Of a stretch of 33,628 nt of DNA, positions 1 through 6,400 are shown one piece after another (the first letter of the stretch is position 1; each line of letters starts with the position of its first letter). This DNA is from Microcaldota archaeon. GTDB taxonomy: Archaea; Micrarchaeota; Micrarchaeia; Norongarragalinales; Norongarragalinaceae. The stretch covers positions 1 through 33,628 of the forward strand of contig JACRGH010000069.1 of assembly GCA_016212375.1 (NCBI GenBank). The letters run 5' to 3'. The notes beneath the pieces are model-generated. The model ran no database searches. It saw nothing but the letters and a program-made list of their open reading frames with translations, and was not told the origin of the DNA. The position numbers and the translations under genes were made by a program.

Positions 1-81
1 GCCCAGGCGTTTCAGCGGAAGATGCCGCCGGAAACGCTGGTCGGTTTGTTTTTGAAGCAAATTGACGGACTCGGAGGGTGA
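1..81 (+). CDS. C-terminal fragment of an unknown protein
   Basis: Frame 1 is open from the window edge to a TGA at 79-81 and encodes 26 residues ending in LKQIDGLGG. The stop overlaps a strong GGAGGGTGA ribosome-binding sequence that precedes an ATG at 89, as expected inside a tightly packed operon. Too little is present to identify a family. The call rests on the open frame and on this coupling to the next gene. Confidence 0.35.
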   Translation, partial: AQAFQRKMPPETLVGLFLKQIDGLGG

Positions 82-91
82 AATTTTTATG
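72..91 (+). promoter_or_regulatory. Strong Shine-Dalgarno and ATG in a different frame from LemA
   Basis: GGAGGGTGA at 72-80 sits eight bases before an ATG at 89-91. That ATG opens a 39-codon frame (METFKANQPRNNN...) ending at a TGA at 206-208. The LemA-like frame that follows is a different one. The best start signal therefore does not lead directly into the conserved protein, which suggests a frameshift between about 92 and 141. Confidence 0.55.
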
Positions 92-150
92 GAAACCTTT
101 AAGGCAAACCAACCGCGAAATAATAACCGGGCTCAACAGTTTACAATGGC

Positions 151-630
151 TTGGTCAACCTTAAAAACGATATCCGTAAGTCCTGGTCGAATATTGACGT
201 TCTTTTGATGCAGCGGTACAGCGAACTACCCAACTTGCTTTCTTGCGTCAAGGCCTATATGGCGCACGAGACCAAGGTGCTGGAATCCGTTACGCAGGCC
301 CGCACGGCTTTCATGAATGCCAAGACCGTGCCTGAAAAGGCGGCCGCTTACGGCATGGCGTCCGGTGCGCTCAAGGCCCTTTTCGCCGTGGCGGAAAACT
401 ATCCCCAGTTGCGTGCCGTGGAGAGTTTCCAGCAAGTGCAAAACCGCATTTCCGGCCTTGAAAATGAGATTGCCGACCGGCGCGAATTCTACAACAACTC
501 CGTGAACCTGTACAACACCCGCATCCAGTCCATTCCTGACGTGGTGCTTGCCAACCTGCTGGGCTACAAGCCGGAGGAGTACTTCAAAGTCTCGCAAGAG
601 GCGCGCCAAGACTTCAAGGCTACGTTCTAG
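151..630 (+). CDS. LemA family protein, 5' end unresolved
   Basis: The protein matches the LemA family: a YNGLVNL element encoded from 142, then KSWSNIDVLLMQRYSELPNL, KAYMAHE and a long helical body ending near NLLGYKPEEYF. LemA proteins are helical bundles, usually with an N-terminal membrane helix, and their biochemical role is not settled. Here no membrane helix precedes the domain. The family-conserved Tyr-Asn-Gly lies just before the only usable in-frame start (TTG at 151), and an in-frame TAA stands at 124-126. The upstream ATG at 89 has an excellent ribosome-binding site but is in another frame. Either a base-level error or a real frameshift separates them, or translation starts at TTG and gives a soluble LemA. 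The family call is secure; the start is not. Confidence 0.75.
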   Translation: MVNLKNDIRKSWSNIDVLLMQRYSELPNLLSCVKAYMAHETKVLESVTQARTAFMNAKTVPEKAAAYGMASGALKALFAVAENYPQLRAVESFQQVQNRISGLENEIADRREFYNNSVNLYNTRIQSIPDVVLANLLGYKPEEYFKVSQEARQDFKATF

Positions 631-683
631 ACGGCGTGCTGGCAGCTTGGGTGAATTGGATTTTGCGCGAGTTTCCGGTGCGC

Positions 684-1955
684 CTACTTTTCCAGCAATT
701 CCTTTGCCCGTGCTGCGTTGACGTTCTTCTCGTCAGCCATCTGGGCCGCAATCCGGTCGATCTGGTCGCCCGTTGCGCCCGCGAGGACGGCGATGTTCTT
801 GGCGTGAAGCTTCATGTGTCCGCGACTAATTCCTTCGGTTGAGAGCGCGCGCATGGCGGCAAAGTTCTGCGCTAAGCCGACGGCGGCTAAAATTTCGCCC
901 AGCTCCCGCGCGGATTGGACGCCCAGAATTTTTAGCGCGATTTTGGCCAATGGGTGCGTGCGTGTGGCGCCGCCGACCAGCCCCACGGCGACCGGAAGCG
1001 TGATTTCGCCTTTCAGGTCGCCGTCTTTGGTCTTGCTGTACGTGGTGAGGCTGGTGTAGCGCCCGTTTTTGACAGCGTAACCGTGGGCGCCCGCTTCCAT
1101 GGCGCGCCAGTCGTTTCCAGTGGCAATTACCACGGAGTCGATGCCGTTCATGATGCCTTTGTTGTTGGTACATGCGCGGTAAGGGTCGTTTTTGGCAAAT
1201 TCAAACGCGTCCAGCATCGCCTCGACCACTTGTTCACCGGTGAATTGGTTTTTCGTGCTCTGCGCCAGTGATTCCTTGGTCCAGATGGCGGTCGCGGTCG
1301 CGGTGCGGTGGATGGCGAGATTTGTAAGAATTCGGAGGCGCGTCTGGCCGCCGGTAATGGTTTCCAAGTCCGAGCTAATGGCCTCACACATGGTGTTGAC
1401 GGCATTGGCGCCCATGGCGTCCTGGGTGTTGACGTGCAGGTGCACAATGAGCATCTCGCCGCGGGCCGTTTGGAGGATTCGGCTTTGGATGTCCGTCACG
1501 CCGCCGCCACGCGATACCAGCATCGGGTCTTTGGCGTTGGCTTTGGCCATCAGTTCCGCTTTTTGGCGTTCTATGGCCGCGATGGCTTTTTTCAAATCCG
1601 GTACGTGGACGATTTGGATTTGTCCAATCATTATAGGCAAGGTGCTTGTCGCCGTGAATCCGCCTCCGGATTGGGCTAATTTGGCGGCAAATGAGGCACC
1701 TGCAACGACCGAAGGCTCTTCCAACACCATGGGGATAAGCTGGTCTTTTCCATTGATTTTGAAGTTCGTGGCAATACCCATGGGAAGCGCGTAGGTGGTG
1801 GCGACGTTTTCAATCATCCGGTTCGCCGTTCCCTCGTCCAGGCTGCCGAATTTCGCAAAAAGGGCCTTTTCGTCGGCCGTCAACTGGCATTCGGCTGCAA
1901 GCTCGTCGAGCCGTCCGGCGGGTGGCTTGGTCTTGAATTCAGTAGTAAGTGTCAT
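684..1955 (-). CDS. Hydroxymethylglutaryl-CoA reductase, class II type
   Basis: This is a 423-residue enzyme of the mevalonate pathway that reduces HMG-CoA to mevalonate (or runs in reverse in degradative relatives). Visible active-site elements in order are EEPSVVA (Glu80), QDAMGANAVNT (residues 178-188), NNKGIMNGIDS (Lys266), GNDWRAMEAGAHGYA (Asp282) and ISRGHMKLHA (His380). These correspond closely to the catalytic Glu, Lys, Asp and His of the Pseudomonas mevalonii class II enzyme. There are no membrane segments. I chose the ATG at 1955; a TTG at 1982 would add nine residues (MNVLSHNQT) with no better start signal. The gene is divergent from HMG-CoA synthase across a 212-base spacer, so biosynthesis is the likely direction. 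Cofactor preference cannot be settled from the motifs alone. Confidence 0.93.
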   Translation of the reverse strand: MTLTTEFKTKPPAGRLDELAAECQLTADEKALFAKFGSLDEGTANRMIENVATTYALPMGIATNFKINGKDQLIPMVLEEPSVVAGASFAAKLAQSGGGFTATSTLPIMIGQIQIVHVPDLKKAIAAIERQKAELMAKANAKDPMLVSRGGGVTDIQSRILQTARGEMLIVHLHVNTQDAMGANAVNTMCEAISSDLETITGGQTRLRILTNLAIHRTATATAIWTKESLAQSTKNQFTGEQVVEAMLDAFEFAKNDPYRACTNNKGIMNGIDSVVIATGNDWRAMEAGAHGYAVKNGRYTSLTTYSKTKDGDLKGEITLPVAVGLVGGATRTHPLAKIALKILGVQSARELGEILAAVGLAQNFAAMRALSTEGISRGHMKLHAKNIAVLAGATGDQIDRIAAQMADEKNVNAARAKELLEK

Positions 1956-2167
1956 GGTTTGGTTGTGCGACAAAACGTTCAAAAACGCATCGTTTCTGCC
2001 ACAAACCGGTTTGACGATTGACGTAGGTTGGATTGTTTTTTAAACGTCTCCTCCATGGCATTGCTTGCAAGCAAGGTTTTTTTCAGACTTAGTCGTCCCT
2101 TTGACCTTGGCACGTTTTTCATCGTATTAGTCGGCGGATTTAGAAGATTTGTGAGCTTACCTTCCTT
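1956..2167. promoter_or_regulatory. Divergent mevalonate promoter region with a 14-bp palindrome
   Basis: This spacer separates the reductase (-) and the synthase (+). It holds a TATA-like TTTTTTAAAC at about 2035-2044 and a perfect palindrome, TTGCTTGCAAGCAA, at 2061-2074, followed by a T-run. Neither gene has a clear Shine-Dalgarno. The palindrome is central enough to act on both promoters, so it is a candidate operator; this is inference. Confidence 0.5.
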
Positions 2168-3211
2168 ATGAACAAAGCAGGCATCATCGGTTACGGCGTG
2201 TCCATCCCCCACTACCGCATCAAAACCACGGAAATCGCCCGGGTCTGGGGCAAAGACGGTGAACACATCGCCGCCGGCTTGGGGGTAAAAGAAAAAGCCG
2301 TCGGCAGTTTTGATGAAGATTCAGCCACTATTGCAGTTGAGGCCTCGCGCCGCGCGGTCAAGATGGCCGGAATTGATGCCCAAAAAATCGGTGCCATTTA
2401 CATCGGTTCGGAAAGCAAGCCCTATGCGGTCAAGCCCACCGCGGCCACCGTGGCGGACGCTTTGATGGCAGGGCCTGATCTCATGGCTGCGGATTATGAA
2501 TTCGCTTGCAAAGCCGGCACGGCGGGCATCCAGACGTGTATGGGCCTTGTGAAGAGTAACATGATTGACGTCGGACTTGCAGTGGGAGCGGACACGGCCC
2601 AAGGACTCCCCGGAGACGCGTTGGAGTTCTCTGCGGCATCCGGTGGGGCTGCTTTCCTGATTGGCCGCGAAAAATGCATTGCCGATATCAACCACACCTA
2701 TTCGTTTACCACGGACACGCCGGATTTCTGGCGCCGCCAGCATGAAGAGTTTCCGATGCATGCCGGACGGTTCACCGGCGACCCGGCGTATTTCAAACAC
2801 GTCGTGAGCGCCGCCAAGAAAATGCTGGAAATCGCCAAAACCAAGCCCTCGGATTACGCTCACGTGGTGTTCCACCAGCCCAACGGCAAGTTCCCGGTCC
2901 GTGTGGGCCAGATGCTCGGCTTTTCCAAAGAACAGGTCCAAACCGGCCTCATAACGCCGGTCATCGGCAACACTTATTCCGGTGCGTCCATGATTGGCTT
3001 GGCGGCTGTATTGGACATCGCGAAATCCGGGGACCGCATCTTGTGCGTGTCATATGGTTCTGGTGCCGGTTCCGATGCATTCGACCTTACCGTCACCTCG
3101 GAAATCAGCAAACACAAGCCGGTGGCAAAAGTCCAGGATTTGGTGGCTGACAAGGAGTACATCGATTACGCGGTATATGTGAAGCACCGTCGCAAGTTGA
3201 AGAGCCTTTAA
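2168..3211 (+). CDS. Hydroxymethylglutaryl-CoA synthase, archaeal type
   Basis: A 347-residue thiolase-fold enzyme that condenses acetyl-CoA with acetoacetyl-CoA to form HMG-CoA. Recognisable elements are the opening [14 protein letters not shown], Glu82 in [11 protein letters not shown], the acylated cysteine Cys114 in [10 protein letters not shown], His236 in [11 protein letters not shown], and the late [13 protein letters not shown] and [11 protein letters not shown] loops. The length fits archaeal synthases. In Methanothermococcus the synthase forms one complex with the archaeal thiolase and a DUF35 protein. The same three genes lie in this order here, so channelling of acetoacetyl-CoA is a reasonable inference. 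No Shine-Dalgarno is visible before the ATG. Confidence 0.95.
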   Translation: MNKAGIIGYGVSIPHYRIKTTEIARVWGKDGEHIAAGLGVKEKAVGSFDEDSATIAVEASRRAVKMAGIDAQKIGAIYIGSESKPYAVKPTAATVADALMAGPDLMAADYEFACKAGTAGIQTCMGLVKSNMIDVGLAVGADTAQGLPGDALEFSAASGGAAFLIGREKCIADINHTYSFTTDTPDFWRRQHEEFPMHAGRFTGDPAYFKHVVSAAKKMLEIAKTKPSDYAHVVFHQPNGKFPVRVGQMLGFSKEQVQTGLITPVIGNTYSGASMIGLAAVLDIAKSGDRILCVSYGSGAGSDAFDLTVTSEISKHKPVAKVQDLVADKEYIDYAVYVKHRRKLKSL

Positions 3212-3409
3212 AAAAAAAGAAAAAAGGCAAATCCCGAATTCCACTTAAGAAAAAAAGGAAAAGAAAAAGAGGAACAATTGAAACAAAAGTTGCTTTGGAA
3301 AAAGAAAAAAAATTCAATTTCGCGTTGCCGTTGCAATCGTTTTTGCGTTTTTAGTTTTTTTCCTGGCGCTTTGACGCATCCGTAAATGGTTTGAAAAAAG
3401 GTTTTGTTT
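3212..3409 (+). promoter_or_regulatory. Homopurine leader then T-tracts between HMGS and thiolase
   Basis: The 198 bases contain no gene. The first half is almost purely A/G on the + strand. The second half (about 3330-3362) carries T-tracts that could terminate the synthase transcript. AAAAAAGG at about 3395-3402 is a plausible ribosome-binding sequence for the ATG at 3410. Confidence 0.35.
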
Positions 3410-4576
3410 ATGCGTAACGTTTCCGTCATCGGCGTAGGACAGACGACCTTCGGGGAGCATTGGTCCCTCTCGTTGCGGGACTTGGTCACCGAAGCGGGAG
3501 TGAAAGCCATTGAAAACGCCAACGTCGAAGGCAAGGACGTCCAAGCCCTTTTTGGCGGTTGCATGGCCTCCGGTCGCTTCATCGGACAGGAGCACATCGG
3601 CGCCTTGATGGCCGACCAGATGGGCATGAACCCGGTTGCGGCGTACCGCACCGAAGCGGCGTGTGCCTCCGGCGGCGTGGCCTTACGTTTGGGCTATATG
3701 GCCGTCGCCTCGGGCATGTACGACATGGTCGCTGTGGGCGGCATGGAAAAGATGACGGACATTTCAACGGAGGATGCCGCCGTCGCCTTGGCTGGAGCAG
3801 GGGACCAGGAATCCGAATTGTTCAACGGCGCCACCTTCCCCGCGATTTACGCCCTGATGGCCCGCCGGCACATGCACGATTTTGGCACCACGGAGGAGCA
3901 GATGGCGTTGTGCGCCGTGAAAAACCACGGACACGCCGTTCACAACCCGTTTGCCCAGTTCCGCAAAGCCATTACGGTTGAACAAGTCATGGATTCGGGG
4001 TACATCGCATCACCCTTGAAGCTTCTGGATTGCTCGCCGCTGACCGATGGTGCCGCGGCCATGGTCCTGTGTGCATCCGACAAAGCGAAAGACTACACGG
4101 ATAAACCGGTGGACATCATCGCCTCGGCGCAAGCTTCGGACACACTTGCATTGCATGAGCGCCGCACCCTGACGGGATTGCACGCGACGGAAGTCGCCGC
4201 GAAAGAAGCCTACACTCAGGCCAAAATTACGCCCAAGGACATCGACTTGCTGGAATGTCATGATTGTTTCAGCATTGCCCAATTGATGGCCCTGGAAGAC
4301 TTGGGCTTTTGCAAAAAAGGCACCGGCGGCCGCTTTGTCGAGGAAGGCAACACCGATTTGGGCGGCGTCATTCCCACAAACCTCTCTGGCGGCTTAAAAG
4401 CCGTCGGCCACCCGGTGGGCGCTTCGGGGGTGCGTGAGGCCATCGACGTGGTGCGCCAATTGCAGGGCACGGCCCCAAATCAGGTCCAGTTGAAGAACCC
4501 GGCAATCGGTTTGAGCCACAACGTGGGCGGGTCTGGTGCGACGGTCGTTGTCCATGCATTCAAGAAAGGATTTTAG
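3410..4576 (+). CDS. Archaeal acetyl-CoA acetyltransferase (thiolase)
   Basis: A 388-residue thiolase-family enzyme that condenses two acetyl-CoA into acetoacetyl-CoA. The nucleophilic cysteine is Cys85 in TEAACASGGVAL. The archaeal-type ECHDCFSIAQ motif supplies His284, and His334 lies in KAVGHPVGASG. The C-terminal NVGGSGATVVVHAF matches the oxyanion-hole end of archaeal thiolases, which lack the second catalytic cysteine region of bacterial ones. I start at the ATG at 3410 (MRNVSVIGVGQT); a TTG two codons earlier is less likely. It sits between HMG-CoA synthase and a DUF35 Zn-ribbon protein, the known partners of this thiolase type. Confidence 0.93.
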   Translation: MRNVSVIGVGQTTFGEHWSLSLRDLVTEAGVKAIENANVEGKDVQALFGGCMASGRFIGQEHIGALMADQMGMNPVAAYRTEAACASGGVALRLGYMAVASGMYDMVAVGGMEKMTDISTEDAAVALAGAGDQESELFNGATFPAIYALMARRHMHDFGTTEEQMALCAVKNHGHAVHNPFAQFRKAITVEQVMDSGYIASPLKLLDCSPLTDGAAAMVLCASDKAKDYTDKPVDIIASAQASDTLALHERRTLTGLHATEVAAKEAYTQAKITPKDIDLLECHDCFSIAQLMALEDLGFCKKGTGGRFVEEGNTDLGGVIPTNLSGGLKAVGHPVGASGVREAIDVVRQLQGTAPNQVQLKNPAIGLSHNVGGSGATVVVHAFKKGF

Positions 4577-4711
4577 GAAAAGATGAATTTGGCACTGATG
4601 GGAAAAAAATGCGGCCGTCAAGCGCAAGGAAAAAAAATAAAGAATCGAAAAATTTTCAAAAAAAAGAAAAAAAGCCATTGAAAAACTTTGAAAAGTCAAC
4701 GTGATGGACAC
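4577..4711 (+). promoter_or_regulatory. A-rich leader with the shared AAGCGCAAGGAA motif
   Basis: No gene is visible. AAGCGCAAGGAA at 4620-4631 is followed by A-rich sequence. The same 12-mer is found in the leaders of ATPase subunits A (22053-22064) and D (25477-25488). Here it lies 92 bases before the ATG at 4712, a spacing comparable to the subunit D copy. It may mark a promoter or leader element; this is inference. Confidence 0.4.
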
Positions 4712-4834
4712 ATGAATGAAGCACTTCCCCTGATCCCGCGCAGCTTCTTGGGGGCAACCAAGGTTTCCCCCGCGAACCTGGGACGCACCCCCCTTCCTAA
4801 GCGGTTTAGAGTTAACGAGGTTTCCGAACAATGA
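4712..4834 (+). pseudogene. Displaced duplicate of the DUF35 5' end, now a coupled 40-residue ORF
   Basis: The frame starts MNEALPLIPRS, which copies the DUF35 start MKEALPLMWRN found 119 bases downstream. The shared E-A-L-P-L is written with different synonymous codons at four of five positions. After about ten codons the frame runs through a GC-rich palindromic element and stays open until a TGA (4832-4834) that overlaps the DUF35 ATG as ATGA. It therefore looks like the old gene start, cut off by an insertion and replaced by a new start. It may still be translated and couple ribosomes into DUF35. No family is recognisable in the 40 residues beyond the duplicated start. Confidence 0.55.
4744..4797 (-). 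repeat. GC-rich palindromic element, copy C (inverted)
   Basis: Read on the - strand this is GGAAGGGGGGTGCGTCCCAG, a spacer, then a hairpin with arms GGGGGAAACC and GGTTGCCCCC. It aligns with the element after thioredoxin reductase (11743-11808) in the block GGAAGGGGG-TG-G-CCCAGG, the GGGGGAAACC arm and the CCC-rich opposite arm. It lies between the displaced and the functional 5' ends of DUF35. Confidence 0.6.
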
Positions 4835-5232
4835 AAGAAGCTTTACCGTTGATGTGGCGTAACATCCCCGAGCGCTACAATTTGCTCGGCTCACGTTGCG
4901 ACACTTGCGGCAAGAACTATTTCCCGCAACGCAAAGTCTGTCCAAATTGCCGACGCAAGGGCAAACTGGTCGAGGCGAAAATGCCGGAAACCGGAAAAAT
5001 CGTATCGTATTCCGAAGTGTTCGTCGCGCCAACCTGGTTTGACCACGAAACGCCCTATTTCCTCGCTATTGTGGAACTGGATAACCACGCCACGCTTCTA
5101 ACCCAGGTTGTCGATTCCAAACGCGAGAAAATCAAGGAAGGCGCCCGCGTGGAACTTCTGTTCCGCAGGATTTACGAGGATTCCCCCGAAGGCGCCATCG
5201 CGTACGGGTATAAGTTCAAGGTCGTTTCGTAG
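4831..5232 (+). CDS. DUF35 Zn-ribbon/OB-fold scaffold protein of the thiolase-HMGS complex
   Basis: A 133-residue protein with an N-terminal helix (MWRNIPERYNLLG), a rubredoxin-like zinc ribbon with Cys23/Cys26 and Cys37/Cys40 (CDTC and CPNC), and an OB-fold C-terminal half. In archaea such DUF35 proteins bridge acetoacetyl-CoA thiolase and HMG-CoA synthase and form a shared CoA-binding site; both partner genes lie immediately upstream. The start is the ATG at 4831, which overlaps the stop of a 40-residue upstream frame. The gene is unusual in having a duplicated fragment of itself on each side (4712-4741 and 5291-5330), each separated from it by a copy of the same palindromic element. The coding sequence itself is intact. 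Confidence 0.9.
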   Translation: MKEALPLMWRNIPERYNLLGSRCDTCGKNYFPQRKVCPNCRRKGKLVEAKMPETGKIVSYSEVFVAPTWFDHETPYFLAIVELDNHATLLTQVVDSKREKIKEGARVELLFRRIYEDSPEGAIAYGYKFKVVS

Positions 5233-5290
5233 GAGGGGGCGAGGACGACTAAGGTCCAGGGTGAAACGCTTTCCCCCGGGGCTTAGGAAC
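5233..5290 (+). repeat. GC-rich palindromic element, copy A
   Basis: Directly after the DUF35 stop lies GAGGGGGCGAGGAC, a spacer and then CCAGGGTGAAACGC followed by TTTCCCCCGGGGC. The last part can fold as a GGGTGAAA/TTTCCCCC hairpin. It matches copy B in CCAGGG-GAAAC and TTTC-CCCGGGGC. It separates the functional DUF35 3' end from a degenerate second copy. Confidence 0.6.
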
Positions 5291-5330
5291 GGGGCCATTG
5301 CGTACGGGTATTACGTTCAAGGTGGTTTGA
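5291..5330 (+). pseudogene. Degenerate duplicate of the DUF35 3' end
   Basis: This stretch repeats 5191-5232 about 100 bases downstream. The shared core GCGTACGGGTAT is flanked by changes such as ATC to ATT and GTC to GTG, one inserted base, and a different stop (TGA instead of TAG). It encodes GAIAYGY and FKVV in two frames. It reads as a relic of an earlier gene end, and nothing suggests it is translated as a gene. Confidence 0.6.
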
Positions 5331-5440
5331 ATTTTTTCTTCTGCGTGTGTGTTGGCCGTTGACGACTCGTATTTTCCCATGTCTCCGGTTGATTTTTTTT
5401 CTACTCAAGGTTTTTAGCCTCCCCGCGGCACGTGTATACT

Positions 5441-5677
5441 ATGAAACCGAAAGTGGATGGGTACAAGGCGCATTGTTGGCTTGCCACTCATGGAACTGAA
5501 TCCGAAAAGTATTCCGGCCAATGGGTGGCCGTCGGGGAGAATGGAATCTTGGCGGCTTCTTTTTCATTCAAGGATTTTGTCAAGCAGGTGGAACAACTGG
5601 ATGTTTTCATGCCGCTGATCACGAAAATCCCCACGGATGAAGATGCCCTTTACGTTTTGCGTGTTGTGCCCCAATGA
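5441..5677 (+). CDS. DUF5678-like small protein
   Basis: A 78-residue protein whose core YSGQWVAVGENGILAASFSF, then FKDFVKQVEQL and MPLITKIPTDED, fits the pattern of DUF5678 proteins: a W-V-A-V strand, a turn, a helix, then a P-L-(V/I)-T-K-(V/I)-P strand. The function of this family is not known. I prefer the ATG at 5441; a GTG at 5432 would add three residues, and no Shine-Dalgarno supports either. The stop overlaps the start of the aspartyl-protease gene (ATGA), so the two are translationally coupled and probably work together. Confidence 0.65.
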   Translation: MKPKVDGYKAHCWLATHGTESEKYSGQWVAVGENGILAASFSFKDFVKQVEQLDVFMPLITKIPTDEDALYVLRVVPQ

Positions 5678-6078
5678 TGCACTTTCCGTATGTACAACGC
5701 AAAGGGCACTATTATCCTCTTTTGAACCTGGAACTAGGCCATATGGGTAAATTCATCGCGGCCGAGGCTTTGGTCGATTCCGGTGCCGATTTCAGCGTCT
5801 TTCGAGCGGAATTTGCTGAGTTACTGGGCATTCCCATCGAACGCGGTGAAAAAGTCAATCTCAAGGGAATCGGCGGTGAAATTCCCTGTTACCGCCATGT
5901 GTTGACCTTCCGCTTTGCCGGTCGGATATTCCAGTGGCCCGTTTATTTCTCTCGGCAATTCCGATTCTCCATGAATCTGTTGGGCCGTTCCGGATTCTTC
6001 GAACCGTTTGACATTACCTTTCGCGAGGGAAAAAAAGAATTTACGTTGAGCGATGCCGAATCAAACTTTCCATCTTAG
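5674..6078 (+). CDS. Retropepsin-like aspartyl protease
   Basis: A 134-residue single-lobe aspartic protease of the retroviral/gag-like type. The catalytic motif is ALVDSGADFSVF (Asp-Ser-Gly near residue 36). The flap region is KGIGGEIPCYRHVL, and the second hydrophobic motif is NLLGRSGFFEPFDITF. Proteins of this kind act as homodimers that form one active site. No signal peptide or membrane segment is present, so a cytosolic role is likely; the substrate is unknown. The gene overlaps the DUF5678-like gene by four bases and is followed after 12 bases by a thioredoxin-fold gene. The start could be either of two adjacent ATGs (5674 or 5677). Confidence 0.85.
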   Translation: MMHFPYVQRKGHYYPLLNLELGHMGKFIAAEALVDSGADFSVFRAEFAELLGIPIERGEKVNLKGIGGEIPCYRHVLTFRFAGRIFQWPVYFSRQFRFSMNLLGRSGFFEPFDITFREGKKEFTLSDAESNFPS

Positions 6079-6090
6079 GTTTTATCCATC

Positions 6091-6390
6091 ATGTCTGCTG
6101 AACCCTACCTCTACCACTTCTACGGCCGCGAGTGCCCCTGGTGCATCAAGATGCATCCGCTGGTCGACCGGCTGGAACACGAATTGAGGATTAAGGTCGT
6201 CCAACTGGAAGTGTGGCACAACGAGGAAAACAAAAAAAAGCTGGCGGAATTCGCGGACAAAATCCGCCCGGCGTGCGGAGGACGGCTTGCGGTTCCCGCG
6301 TTTTACAATACCAAGACCGGTTCGGCGATTTGCGGCGCGCTCGATTACGAGACCCTGAAGGAATGGGCGACTGAAACCAATTTGCGATGA
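6091..6390 (+). CDS. Thioredoxin-fold protein with CPWC motif
   Basis: A 99-residue protein with a beta strand (YLYHFYG), the redox motif CPWC at residues 15-18, a long helix (KMHPLVDRLEHEL), a second strand (VVQLEVWHN), and VPAFYN with the family cis-proline. This matches a minimal thioredoxin/glutaredoxin fold. It has no signal peptide. It is the third gene of the DUF5678/protease operon, so a link to protein quality control or redox is possible but not shown. The thioredoxin reductase-like flavoprotein in this window (10657-11742) is a potential electron donor; this is inference. Confidence 0.85.
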   Translation: MSAEPYLYHFYGRECPWCIKMHPLVDRLEHELRIKVVQLEVWHNEENKKKLAEFADKIRPACGGRLAVPAFYNTKTGSAICGALDYETLKEWATETNLR

Positions 6391-6400
6391 TTTGCTAAAA

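Noticed and set aside
4394-5032. 212-codon - strand frame across thiolase and DUF35
   Set aside because: It is antisense to two confidently identified genes and spans the A-rich leader and the palindromic element, so it is a shadow.
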